This document shows positions 44,692 through 53,234 of a stretch of 64,000 bases of DNA, in pieces. A program made the translations under genes and the position numbers. The DNA comes from an uncultured Cytophagales bacterium (lineage in GTDB: Bacteria; Bacteroidota; Bacteroidia; Cytophagales; Thermoflexibacteraceae), in NCBI GenBank assembly GCA_938039675.1, contig CALHUI010000003.1, positions 310,001-374,000 of the forward strand, read 5' to 3'. Within the stretch, counting starts at the first letter, position 1, and every line of letters begins with the position of its first letter. Below the pieces are notes generated by a model, which saw nothing but the letters and a program-made list of their open reading frames with translations, was not told the DNA's origin and searched no databases.

Positions 44692-45939
44692 TCAATTGAA
44701 CCGGATAGCCTTTACAGGCGTAATACGTACAATGAGGATTGTTGGCAGGAAAATAGCGCCGCCCACCACCATAGTAGTCAGCAGATTGACAATGGCGAAT
44801 GCTAACCAATCCCATTGAATGGGTACTGTTTCCATGTAATAGTTTTCGGGGTCTAAGGGGATGAGGTGGAAATAATATTGCACGGCAGCTAACCCAAGTG
44901 CCAACAGGTTACCCCAAAGCAGCCCTCTGGTAAGGATACGCATACCCTTCCAAAAGAAAATAGCCTTGATTTGCCGATTGGATGCCCCTATTGCTTTCAA
45001 TAGCCCAATCATTTGTGTGCGTTCCATTATCAGAATAATCAGGATAGATATAGTATTAAAAGCCGCAACCGATAAAATAATCGTTAGAAATACGGTAACA
45101 TTTCGGTTGAGCATAATAAACCAGTCAAAAAAGTGAGCATATCTGCCCTCTACGGTTTCCATTTGCATACTATAATCCATCGCATCGTACACCTCTTCGG
45201 CCACTTGTGCCAATTTGCTGAAATCGCGGATATATATTTCATAACCGCCTGTGAGCGTATCTCCCCAGCGGTTGAGTTGCTGTATCATGCGGTTATCTGC
45301 CAGTACAACCATTTCATCAAAATCTTCTAATCCCGTTTGATAAATACCGCAAATGGTTAGCCTGCGTGCTCTAGGCGGCTTCTGAATAAAGTAAGCCGTT
45401 AGTCGGTCGCCCACTTGCAGTTTCAACTTGTCGGCTATTGGCTTGCTTACAATCAGGTCGGGTGAATGTGCTGCTGTATCGGGGAATTGCAGAAATCTGC
45501 CACTGATAAGATTTTTTGCAAAAAAATTACTATCAGACTTGCTGTCTATGCCTTTGATAAGTACTCCCATCACTTCTTCGTCGGTTTTGAGCAGTGCCGA
45601 CTTCTGGCTGTAGGGTTCTATGCGGGCAAGTCCTTGAATATGAGGGGCTTTCTTCAGGAATTGGGTGTTGAGCGACAGCGGTGAACCTTCGGGAGAACTG
45701 CCGCCGTCAAACTTAGTCAGGCGGATGTGTCCAGCAAGGCTGAAAATTTTTTCCTGAATGGCATGTTTAAAACCTTCAAAAATCATGAAAGACAGAATCA
45801 TGGCAGCTACGCCAATGGTAATACTCGCCACAGCGATGCGCGTAACCAACGCCGAGAAATTACCTGTCAGGCTGTTGTCTTGCAACCGCGAGGCAATCAG
45901 CCATGTAAAAGAAGTTGCCTTTTTTTTTCCCTGAACCAT
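44692..45939 (-). CDS. FtsX/LolE-type ABC transporter permease
   Basis: The ATG at 45939 is chosen over a TTG one codon earlier; 415 residues. One N-terminal helix (RIAVASITIGVAAMILSFMIFEGF), a periplasmic MacB-like domain of about 230 residues, then three helices at the end (VTVFLTIILSVAAFNTISILIILIMERTQMIGLLKAIGASNRQI is the FtsX signature). It resembles LolC/LolE, which extract lipoproteins from the inner membrane, but no LolD ATPase gene lies beside it. It is convergent with the porin gene. Confidence 0.87.
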   Translation of the reverse strand: MVQGKKKATSFTWLIASRLQDNSLTGNFSALVTRIAVASITIGVAAMILSFMIFEGFKHAIQEKIFSLAGHIRLTKFDGGSSPEGSPLSLNTQFLKKAPHIQGLARIEPYSQKSALLKTDEEVMGVLIKGIDSKSDSNFFAKNLISGRFLQFPDTAAHSPDLIVSKPIADKLKLQVGDRLTAYFIQKPPRARRLTICGIYQTGLEDFDEMVVLADNRMIQQLNRWGDTLTGGYEIYIRDFSKLAQVAEEVYDAMDYSMQMETVEGRYAHFFDWFIMLNRNVTVFLTIILSVAAFNTISILIILIMERTQMIGLLKAIGASNRQIKAIFFWKGMRILTRGLLWGNLLALGLAAVQYYFHLIPLDPENYYMETVPIQWDWLAFAIVNLLTTMVVGGAIFLPTILIVRITPVKAIRFN

Positions 45940-45965
45940 CAATCCCTAAAAACCATTCAATTCAT

Positions 45966-45973
45966 TACCTTTG
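45966..45973 (+). promoter_or_regulatory. candidate -7 promoter box of the namZ-porQ operon
   Basis: TACCTTTG matches TAnnTTTG, about 60 bases before the ATG at 46035, in the divergent space with the FtsX-type gene. Confidence 0.4.
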
Positions 45974-46034
45974 AAGGAGTGGCAATTTAATGCCCGTTTG
46001 TTTCATGTCCAATTTTTTACTTATGTATCCATTG

Positions 46035-47237
46035 ATGAAAACCGCCTTCCGGCTTTTTCTGGCAAGTATCACATGGTTGTCGCTTGTTGCTTGCGAAAAA
46101 GCACAAACGGCTGCTAACCAGTCAATTAGCCTTACAAATAGCGATATTCTGCCGGGTGCTGCCCGTTTTTCGGAATACCTGCCTGCTTTACAGGGCAAGC
46201 GGGTTGCCTTAACGGTAAACCATACGGCAGCTATCGGAAAAACCCATATTGTGGATACGCTGCTGGCACAAAAAGTCGATATTGTCAAAATTTTTGTGCC
46301 GGAACACGGCTTTCGCGGAACAGCGGATGCAGGTGAGAAAGTTGATAATGAGAAAGATAAACGCACAGGTTTACCCCTAATCTCTCTTTACGGCAAGCGA
46401 GTTAAGCCGCTGCCCGAAGATTTGACAGATGTAGATGTCGTAGTTTTTGACATTCAGGATGTAGGTGCTCGCTTTTACACCTACATCAATACGATGCATT
46501 TGCTGATGGAGGCCTGCGCCGAGCAGAACAAAGACCTCATCATTTTAGACCGTCCGAACCCCAACGGTTGGTATGTGGACGGCCCTACGCTGGACATGCA
46601 GTATAAATCGTTTGTGGGTATGCAGCCCATTCCCATTGTACACGGGCTGACCGTCGGCGAACTGGCACAAATGATTAATGGTGAAGGATGGCTGGCCAAT
46701 GGTGTAAAGTGTCGCCTGCAAGTTATTAAGTGCCTTCATTATGACCATACGAAGCGCTATTCGCTGCCTGTGCGGCCGTCCCCGAACCTGCCCAATGACC
46801 GCGCCATTGCCTTGTATCCGAGCCTGTGTTTATTTGAAGGAACGATTGTAAGCGTAGGCAGAGGCACGGAAGCCCCGTTTCAAATGATTGGTTTTCCGGA
46901 GAACCCCGATAAAACGTACAGTTTTACGCCGCGAAGTACCGAAGGCGCAAAAAATCCGCCTTATAAAGACGTAACCTGTTATGGCATAGACTATCGCACC
47001 ATGGATGTGAGCAACTTTCGATTCAGCCTGCAACCGCTGATGGAAATGTACCGCTTAGCACCTCAGAAGGATAAGTTTTTTATTCCTTTCTTTGAAAAAC
47101 TGGCAGGAACGGGCGAACTACGCAAACAAATTACCGTAGGCATGAGCGAGGAAGCCATTCGCGCCACATGGGCGAAAGACTTGGCCGCATACAAAGCTAT
47201 GCGCAAAAAATACTTACTTTATGCCGATTTTGAGTAG
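46035..47237 (+). CDS. namZ: exo-beta-N-acetylmuramidase NamZ-type (DUF1343) lipoprotein
   Basis: The ATG at 46035 starts a lipoprotein signal (WLSLVAC), so upstream ATGs are not used; 400 residues. DUF1343 hallmarks are TVNHTAAIGKTHIVDTLL, KIFVPEHGFRGTADAGEKVDN, FDIQDVGARFYTYI, LDRPNPNGWYVDGP and PIVHGLTVGELAQMINGE, plus PSPNLPN. Characterised members remove terminal N-acetylmuramic acid from peptidoglycan fragments, so this one probably works in cell-wall recycling in the periplasm. It is 38 bases before porQ. Confidence 0.87.
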   Translation: MKTAFRLFLASITWLSLVACEKAQTAANQSISLTNSDILPGAARFSEYLPALQGKRVALTVNHTAAIGKTHIVDTLLAQKVDIVKIFVPEHGFRGTADAGEKVDNEKDKRTGLPLISLYGKRVKPLPEDLTDVDVVVFDIQDVGARFYTYINTMHLLMEACAEQNKDLIILDRPNPNGWYVDGPTLDMQYKSFVGMQPIPIVHGLTVGELAQMINGEGWLANGVKCRLQVIKCLHYDHTKRYSLPVRPSPNLPNDRAIALYPSLCLFEGTIVSVGRGTEAPFQMIGFPENPDKTYSFTPRSTEGAKNPPYKDVTCYGIDYRTMDVSNFRFSLQPLMEMYRLAPQKDKFFIPFFEKLAGTGELRKQITVGMSEEAIRATWAKDLAAYKAMRKKYLLYADFE

Positions 47238-47275
47238 TGTATTACGATTCTTCGTTTCCTCACCAATTGTAGCAA

Positions 47276-48472
47276 ATGGCATTGAACAAACTTAGCGTTT
47301 TCTGTGCGACAAAAAGAATGACAAACTCGGTGCTCTTTGCAGGGGAAAAGAACAAATTTAATGCTCTTTGCGGCAAACTTATTTTAGCATTTTTGCTGCC
47401 GCTTTTTGCCGAAGCTCAAATTGGCGGAGGGCAAAGTTTCAGTTTTCTGCAACTGCCGCCCAATGCCCGCACAATAGCACAGGGCGGCGTACAGGTGGCC
47501 TCTGTCGGTGTCGATGCCTCGCTGTGGCTGAGCAATCCTGCACTGAATACGGACTCAGCAAATTATCAGGCGGCTTTGCATTTGCAATCGCTTGCCGGAC
47601 AGGCCATGTATACCTCGCTGGTGTATGTGCTGCCTGTGCGCAAGCATCAGCGGTTAGGCATTGGTTTACAATACATCGGTTACGGACAGTTTCAGGGCTT
47701 TGACCCTACCGGTGCGCCAACGGGCGATTTCTCGGCGGCCGAATATGTACTTGCCCTCAATTATGCACATACCATTGCACCATTTACACTGGGTGCAACG
47801 TTCAAAATAGCAGGCTCTTCTGTCGCTGCTTTTAACTCAACTGCCGTGCTGGCAGATGCAGGCGCACTGTTTCGCCATCCCCAAAAAGATTTCAGCGTAG
47901 GGCTGACGGTGCGCAACATCGGGTTTGCCATGAGCAACTACGCCGATGCTTCGGATTGGGTAATGCCCTTTGATGCACAGTTAGGCATCAGTTTTAGACC
48001 CGAAAAGATGCCGCTGCGGTTCTCCCTGACTGCGTGGCAATTAGCCCCCCGCGGCGACATTGTGTACAAAGACCCTTCGCAGCCTGCAGGGTTTGATGCG
48101 AACGGCAATCCGCTATTTGACGCAACCAACAACTTGCAGCGACTTGCACGTCGGCTCGTAGTGGGCGGGGAGTTGGTGCTGAATCCCAATTTTCAGTTGC
48201 GAATGGGCTACAATGTGCTGCATCGGCAGGAGTTAGGCTTAGCGCAAAGGCGTGCCCTCAGCGGGTTTTCTTTTGGAATAATGCTGAAAATCAAAGCTAT
48301 AGAGATTTCTTACGGCTATCAGGTGCGCCATGTGGCAGGCGGCATCAGTGCCTTTGGGGTAGTAGCCGATATGCGCCGATTACTGCCCAAAAAACGCCAA
48401 AGGGTGGAAATGACAGATTCGCGGAGGCATCGTATGCAACGCCTCTACCATATATTTGCAGCGCATTGTTAG
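47276..48472 (+). CDS. porQ: type IX secretion system protein PorQ
   Basis: 398 residues; a signal peptide ends EAQ after an unusually long N-terminal extension, so the true start could be one of the internal ATGs (for example 47318). The mature part is a FadL/PorV-like outer-membrane barrel: GGQSFSFLQLPPNARTIAQGGVQVA, NPALNTDSANYQAAL, then NIGFAMSNYADASDWVMPFDAQLG and FSFGIMLKIKAIEISYGYQVRHVAGG. PorQ is an accessory of the type IX secretion system, which passes proteins with a C-terminal signal through the outer membrane. No other por genes are in the window. The next gene starts 7 bases later. Confidence 0.85.
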   Translation: MALNKLSVFCATKRMTNSVLFAGEKNKFNALCGKLILAFLLPLFAEAQIGGGQSFSFLQLPPNARTIAQGGVQVASVGVDASLWLSNPALNTDSANYQAALHLQSLAGQAMYTSLVYVLPVRKHQRLGIGLQYIGYGQFQGFDPTGAPTGDFSAAEYVLALNYAHTIAPFTLGATFKIAGSSVAAFNSTAVLADAGALFRHPQKDFSVGLTVRNIGFAMSNYADASDWVMPFDAQLGISFRPEKMPLRFSLTAWQLAPRGDIVYKDPSQPAGFDANGNPLFDATNNLQRLARRLVVGGELVLNPNFQLRMGYNVLHRQELGLAQRRALSGFSFGIMLKIKAIEISYGYQVRHVAGGISAFGVVADMRRLLPKKRQRVEMTDSRRHRMQRLYHIFAAHC

Positions 48473-48479
48473 AATTATT

Positions 48480-49226
48480 ATGATAACGCTGAAAAAAATC
48501 ATTTCATGGCTGATTTGGCCATTTTTTGTGCTTGTATTTTTCCTGCTGCTGCTGATTTTTCATGCCATACAGGTAGTTGCACGCACACTTGGCGGCTATG
48601 AAGCCCATAAAAAGTCGGTGGACTGGCTGCTTGCTTTGCTACTCTGGCAGTTGCGTTTGATGCTGGGCACACGGATTACACTCCGTTTGCCCTACCAACT
48701 GCCACCCGATTGTCCGTTAATTGTGGTCAGCAACCATCAAAGCATGTACGATATACCGATGCTGGGTATTTTGTTTGCCGACCGCCACCCCAAATATGTT
48801 TCCAAAGTGGAACTGGCCAAAGGTATTCCAAGCATTTCTTATAACTTGCGACATGGCGGTTCGGTTTGCATAGACCGCAAAGATGCGCGCCAGTCCCTGC
48901 CTGCACTCAAACAATTTGGCGAGTATTTGGAAGCCAATCGCTATGCAGGCTGTATTTTTGCCGAAGGCACGCGCTCACGCAACGGGCAAATGAAACCATT
49001 TAAACCACAAGGGTTGAGCGTCTTGTTGAAGACTATGCCAAGCGCCCTTGTGATTCCCGTAGCCATTCAAGGCTCATGGGAGTTGGCACGCTATGGCTTT
49101 AAGCCTATCCCGATAGGGGTGCATATGCAATGCACAGCCCTGCCGCCGATAGACCGCACAGGAAAAACCAACGAAGAAATTGTCTGCGAAGCGGAGCAAG
49201 CCATCCGCAACTTTCTGGGGCAATAG
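48480..49226 (+). CDS. 1-acylglycerol-3-phosphate acyltransferase (PlsC family)
   Basis: The ATG at 48480 (MITLKKIISWLIW) gives 248 residues with a membrane anchor at the start. The acyltransferase box NHQSMYDIP holds the catalytic His and Asp; KVELAKGIP, EGTRSRNG and a VIPVAIQGSW segment follow. It makes phosphatidic acid at the inner membrane. It starts 7 bases after porQ and should be co-transcribed, so it joins namZ, porQ and the M20 peptidase gene in one probable operon. Confidence 0.9.
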   Translation: MITLKKIISWLIWPFFVLVFFLLLLIFHAIQVVARTLGGYEAHKKSVDWLLALLLWQLRLMLGTRITLRLPYQLPPDCPLIVVSNHQSMYDIPMLGILFADRHPKYVSKVELAKGIPSISYNLRHGGSVCIDRKDARQSLPALKQFGEYLEANRYAGCIFAEGTRSRNGQMKPFKPQGLSVLLKTMPSALVIPVAIQGSWELARYGFKPIPIGVHMQCTALPPIDRTGKTNEEIVCEAEQAIRNFLGQ

Positions 49227-49272
49227 TTTTTTGAGATGAAAAAAGTTAATTTTACAGTTCCATAGAATTACT

Positions 49273-50643
49273 ATGCAACAAACGCAAAGCTATATAGAGG
49301 CAAACAGACAACGTTTTCTGGATGAATTGTTTGATTTGATTCGCATTCCTTCCGTTAGCACAAACCCCGACCACGATAAAGATTTGCAGCGTGCTGCCGA
49401 GTTTGTTCAGGATTGCCTGAAAGCAGCAGGTGCAGACAAAGTGGAAATTTGCCCCACCAACCGTCATCCGATTGTATATGCGGAAAAAATTATCGACCCC
49501 AAACTGCCAACCGTATTGGTATATGGTCATTACGACGTGCAGCCTGCCGACCCGATAGAACTATGGGACGCTCCTCCCTTCGAACCAACCTTAAAGGACG
49601 GCAAAATATTTGCTCGCGGCGCTTGCGACGACAAAGGACAGATGTTTATGCACATCAAGGCATTTGAAGCCATGATGGCAACAGGCGAGCTGCCTTGCAA
49701 TGTTAAGTTTATGATTGAAGGTGAGGAAGAAATCGGTTCTGAAAACCTGCCACAGTTTATTAGGGAAAACTCGGAAAAACTGAAAGCGGATATAGTGCTG
49801 ATTTCTGACACGTCGATGATTGCCAACGACATCCCTTCTATTACAGTAGGGCTTCGCGGTATCGCTTATGTACAGGTGGAAGTAACAGGACCCGACCGCG
49901 ACCTGCACTCAGGTAGTTACGGCGGCGGCGTGGTGAATCCTATCAACGCCCTATGCCAAATGATTGCCAAACTCAAAGACGATAAAAACCGCATTACTAT
50001 CCCCGGTTTTTACGATAAAGTTGTGGAACTGAGTGCAGAGGAGCGTGCTGCCATGGCAAAAGTACCTTTTGACCTCGAAGCCTATAAAGCAGACCTTGGT
50101 ATTGAAGATGTGGCAGGAGAAGAAGGCTATACAACATTGGAGCGAGTATCGGTGCGCCCTACGCTAGACGTAAATGGAATATGGGGAGGCTACACAGGCG
50201 AAGGAGCAAAAACCATAATTGCTTCTAAAGCATATGCCAAAATTTCCATGCGCCTTGTCCCTAATCAAGAGTCGGAAGAAATTATCCGATTGTTCAGCAA
50301 CTATTTTACCTCTCTTGCTCCTAAGGGAGTAAAAGTAAAAATAGATTACTATCACGGCGGCGAGCCTGTGGTAATACCTACCGACTTGGCGGCTTATAAG
50401 GCCGCAGAGTTGGCCATGAGCCAAACTTTCGGTAAAAAGCCGATTCCGCAGCGCAGTGGTGGCAGCATTCCAATCGTACAACTGTTTAAAAGTGTGTTGG
50501 GCGTTAATTCCGTGCTCATGGGCTTTGGGTTAGATTCGGATGCCATTCACTCACCCAACGAAAACTTTGGTCTATTTAACTATTACAAGGGCATTGAAAC
50601 CATCCCGTACTTTTATAAAAATTTTGCCGAATTGAGCAAGTAA
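49273..50643 (+). CDS. M20-family dipeptidase
   Basis: 456 residues with two domains. The zinc-site motifs are YGHYDVQPADPIELW, FARGACDDKGQMFMH, MIEGEEEIGSENL, LISDTSM and, at the end, a His in DAIHSPNENFG. The dimerisation domain lies between about 210 and 350. It cleaves dipeptides in the cytoplasm; related proteins include carnosinases and N-acyl deacylases. It follows plsC by 46 bases and is closed by the terminator at 50674-50710. Confidence 0.92.
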   Translation: MQQTQSYIEANRQRFLDELFDLIRIPSVSTNPDHDKDLQRAAEFVQDCLKAAGADKVEICPTNRHPIVYAEKIIDPKLPTVLVYGHYDVQPADPIELWDAPPFEPTLKDGKIFARGACDDKGQMFMHIKAFEAMMATGELPCNVKFMIEGEEEIGSENLPQFIRENSEKLKADIVLISDTSMIANDIPSITVGLRGIAYVQVEVTGPDRDLHSGSYGGGVVNPINALCQMIAKLKDDKNRITIPGFYDKVVELSAEERAAMAKVPFDLEAYKADLGIEDVAGEEGYTTLERVSVRPTLDVNGIWGGYTGEGAKTIIASKAYAKISMRLVPNQESEEIIRLFSNYFTSLAPKGVKVKIDYYHGGEPVVIPTDLAAYKAAELAMSQTFGKKPIPQRSGGSIPIVQLFKSVLGVNSVLMGFGLDSDAIHSPNENFGLFNYYKGIETIPYFYKNFAELSK

Positions 50644-50673
50644 GCCTTGATTATCAGCGCATTTATAATCTGT

Positions 50674-50710
50674 AAAAACCCGATGTATTGCTAAGGCGCA
50701 TCGGGTTTTT
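50674..50710 (+). terminator. terminator of the namZ-porQ-plsC-M20 operon
   Basis: AAAAACCCGATG (50674-50685) pairs perfectly with CATCGGGTTTTT (50699-50710) around a 13-base loop. Confidence 0.85.
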
Positions 50711-50759
50711 AGTTTATGCACACATTTTTTCCTAAATTGTTCCGCCACAAAATCACCCT

Positions 50760-51620
50760 ATGAAAAACAAAATCAGCATTGTAACAGGTGCCAATTCGGG
50801 TATCGGGAAAGTAACAACTCTTGCGCTGGCCAAGCAAGGTTTTACGGTAGTGATGATGTGCCGAAATCGCGCCAAAGCAGAGGCAGCACGCCAAGAAATT
50901 ATCCGTCTTTCGGGGAATAATCAGGTAGAAATCATTCGGGTAGATTTTGCTTCGCAGCGGCAAATCAGAGAGGCAGCAGCACAATTTTTGGCAAGATATG
51001 ACCAACTGGATGTGTTGGTAAATAATGCGGGATTTTTGGCTTCCGACAAGCGTGAACTAACCGAGGACGGCATAGAAGCAACTTTTGCGGTCAATCATTT
51101 GGGATATTTTCTGCTAACGGGTTTGCTCATGCCTGCTTTGGAGAAAGCGGCTGCCGAAAATGGGGAAGCCCGCGTAGTTTCGGTAGCTTCCGAAGCACAT
51201 CGCTATGCCCCATTTAGCCTTGACAATGTGCAAATGCAGCGCGGTTATAGTGGCATAAAAGCCTATTGTATCTCCAAACTTTGTAATATTTTGTTTACGG
51301 CAGAGTTGGCGCGCCGAGTGGCAGGGAAAAATATTACGGCTAATTCGCTGCATCCGGGAGCGGTCAATTCAGGTTTTGCAAGCAATACGCCCGGATGGTT
51401 TGCTTGGCTGTTCAAATTGGCCAAACCTTTCCTGATGAGCGAGGAAGAAGGCGCTGAAACTTCTATTTATCTGGCAACCTCACCCGATGTGAAAGGTGTC
51501 AGCGGTGGCTATTTCTATAAAAAAAGACGGCGACGCAACATGATTCCCACGGCTATCGACGAGAAAATCGCCCGCAGCCTATGGGAAATGAGCGAAAAAT
51601 TAACAGGCATTCAATATTGA
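50760..51620 (+). CDS. short-chain dehydrogenase/reductase
   Basis: 286 residues with the classical SDR pattern: VTGANSGIGKVTTLALA for NAD(P), a basic residue soon after (CRNRAKAE) that suggests NADP, NNAGFLA, the catalytic Tyr and Lys in IKAYCISKLCN, and SVASEAHRYA. It resembles retinol dehydrogenase-like proteins, which reduce or oxidise lipid or small alcohol groups. It appears monocistronic, with the minus-strand MazG gene right after its stop. Confidence 0.9.
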   Translation: MKNKISIVTGANSGIGKVTTLALAKQGFTVVMMCRNRAKAEAARQEIIRLSGNNQVEIIRVDFASQRQIREAAAQFLARYDQLDVLVNNAGFLASDKRELTEDGIEATFAVNHLGYFLLTGLLMPALEKAAAENGEARVVSVASEAHRYAPFSLDNVQMQRGYSGIKAYCISKLCNILFTAELARRVAGKNITANSLHPGAVNSGFASNTPGWFAWLFKLAKPFLMSEEEGAETSIYLATSPDVKGVSGGYFYKKRRRRNMIPTAIDEKIARSLWEMSEKLTGIQY

Positions 51621-51622
51621 AG

Positions 51623-51949
51623 CTACTCCAATTTTTCATTCTCTTTATGTCGGTTGGCATCGCGTTTAGTCTTTTTGTCCATCCGTTTTTGAAAAGCCTC
51701 TGTCAGATTGATACCTGTTTGATTGGCTAAGCAAATCAGGACAAAAAGTACGTCCGCCATTTCTTCGCCCAAATCCACTTCTTTGTCGGAGGCTTTGAAT
51801 GATTGCTCACCGTATCGGCGTGCCATAATGCGGGCTACTTCGCCCACTTCCTCCATTAGGATAGCCGTGTTGGTCAGTTCGTTGAAGTAGCGCACGCCAA
51901 TGGTGCGAATCCACTCATCAACGGTATTTTGTGCTTCTTGAATGGTCAT
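51623..51949 (-). CDS. MazG-like nucleotide pyrophosphohydrolase
   Basis: 108 residues matching a single MazG domain: MEEVGEVARIMARRYG and DLGEEMADVLFVLICLANQTGINL, with the acidic residues that bind magnesium. It hydrolyses nucleoside triphosphates to monophosphates and may remove damaged dNTPs. Its start overlaps the dtd stop as ATGA, so the two genes are translationally coupled. A highly charged tail (KKTKRDANRHKENEK) follows the domain. Confidence 0.9.
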   Translation of the reverse strand: MTIQEAQNTVDEWIRTIGVRYFNELTNTAILMEEVGEVARIMARRYGEQSFKASDKEVDLGEEMADVLFVLICLANQTGINLTEAFQKRMDKKTKRDANRHKENEKLE

Positions 51950-52398
51950 CTTTTGTTTTTTGAGTCAATGATGATGGTTACGGGGCCGTCGTTGAGCAAG
52001 CGGACTTTCATATCAGCCCCGAAAACGCCTGTTTCAATTTTTTTACCTGTCAGTTGTTGCAGGCGTTCTATCATAGCCTCATACAATGGGATAGCCACAG
52101 GTGGCGGCGCAGCCTCGATGAACGAAGGCCGATTGCCTTTTTTAGTGCTTGCATGAAGCGTAAACTGACTGATTAACAGGATATTGCCGTCAATATCGGC
52201 CAGCGCGCGATTCATTTTGCCTTCATCGTCGCTGAAAACGCGCAATCCTGCTATCTTCCCTGCAAGCCATTCCACGTCTTCGGCGGTGTCATTGTGGGCA
52301 ATACCCAGCAGTACCAGAAAACCCATTGCTATTTTTCCGTGTACACAACCTTCTATGGTTACAGAGGCTTCCGTAACACGTTGAATGACAGCAATCAT
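51946..52398 (-). CDS. dtd: D-aminoacyl-tRNA deacylase
   Basis: The ATG at 52398 (MIAVIQRVTEASVTIEG) is the correct start; 150 residues. The hallmark SQFTLHA and the Gly-cis-Pro motif in LNDGPVTIIIDS are both present, as is GNRPSF. It removes D-amino acids and glycine wrongly attached to tRNA. It lies 8 bases after surE and overlaps the MazG gene by four bases. Confidence 0.94.
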   Translation of the reverse strand: MIAVIQRVTEASVTIEGCVHGKIAMGFLVLLGIAHNDTAEDVEWLAGKIAGLRVFSDDEGKMNRALADIDGNILLISQFTLHASTKKGNRPSFIEAAPPPVAIPLYEAMIERLQQLTGKKIETGVFGADMKVRLLNDGPVTIIIDSKNKR

Positions 52399-52406
52399 GG
52401 CAAGAA

Positions 52407-53234
52407 TCAGAAATTGTCGTAATGTTCTTTTACTACCCGCGGCACTGTTTCCTGCAAAATTTGCCACTCATCGTTGAGTGTGGCGATGGCGTGGTGTGCA
52501 GTTAGGTCAAACAGGCAGGGTACTACCGAAACATAGTTGTTGGCGATGGCCCACTCGTCAGTATCTTCGCCTTTGTCGGAGTTTTCAAAACTACCGGCCA
52601 GCCAAAGGTATTTTCTGCCGTAGGGGTCGGTGCGTTCGTCAAATTCTTCTTTCCAGCGGGCTTTTGCCTGGCGGCAAATTTTGATGCCTTTAATGGCTTC
52701 TTTCTGCTTGCGCGGAAAATTGACATTGAGGGCTGTACCGCGTGGCAATCCTGTTTGCAATACTTGCTGTGCAATAGCCGTTACGTAAGGGATAATATGG
52801 CTGAAATCTGCATTGTTGCCATAGTCGCAGAGGGAGAAACCAATTGCAGGCATGCCCTCAATAGCCCCTTCAATGGCGGCAGACATAGTGCCGGAATACA
52901 GGATACTGATGGAAGTATTGCTGCCGTGGTTAATGCCGCTCACCACCAAATCAGGTACGCGGCCTTTGAGGATGCAATATTTTGCCAGCTTAACGCAGTC
53001 GACAGGTGTGCCGGAACTTTCGTAGGCCTCAACGCCTGCAAATATGGACGAAGGGTGAATTTTCAGTGGGGAGTGGATGGTGATAGCATGCCCCATGCCC
53101 GATTGGGGGCTGTTAGGTGCTACAACCAGCAAGTTGCCCAGTGGGCGCATGGCCTCTACAAGCACACTAAGTCCTTTGGCAGAGATGCCGTCGTCGTTGG
53201 AAATTAGTATGAGAGGTCTGTCAGAATTTTTCAT
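52407..53234 (-). CDS. surE: 5'/3'-nucleotidase SurE
   Basis: 275 residues. The metal site is in ILISNDDGISAKG, and AKYCILKGRVPDLVVSGINHGSN and SGTMSAAIEGAIEGMPAIGFSL follow, all standard for SurE. It dephosphorylates nucleotides and helps survive stationary phase. Its ATG overlaps the MFS stop by one base (TGATG), so it is coupled to that gene. Confidence 0.94.
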   Translation of the reverse strand: MKNSDRPLILISNDDGISAKGLSVLVEAMRPLGNLLVVAPNSPQSGMGHAITIHSPLKIHPSSIFAGVEAYESSGTPVDCVKLAKYCILKGRVPDLVVSGINHGSNTSISILYSGTMSAAIEGAIEGMPAIGFSLCDYGNNADFSHIIPYVTAIAQQVLQTGLPRGTALNVNFPRKQKEAIKGIKICRQAKARWKEEFDERTDPYGRKYLWLAGSFENSDKGEDTDEWAIANNYVSVVPCLFDLTAHHAIATLNDEWQILQETVPRVVKEHYDNF

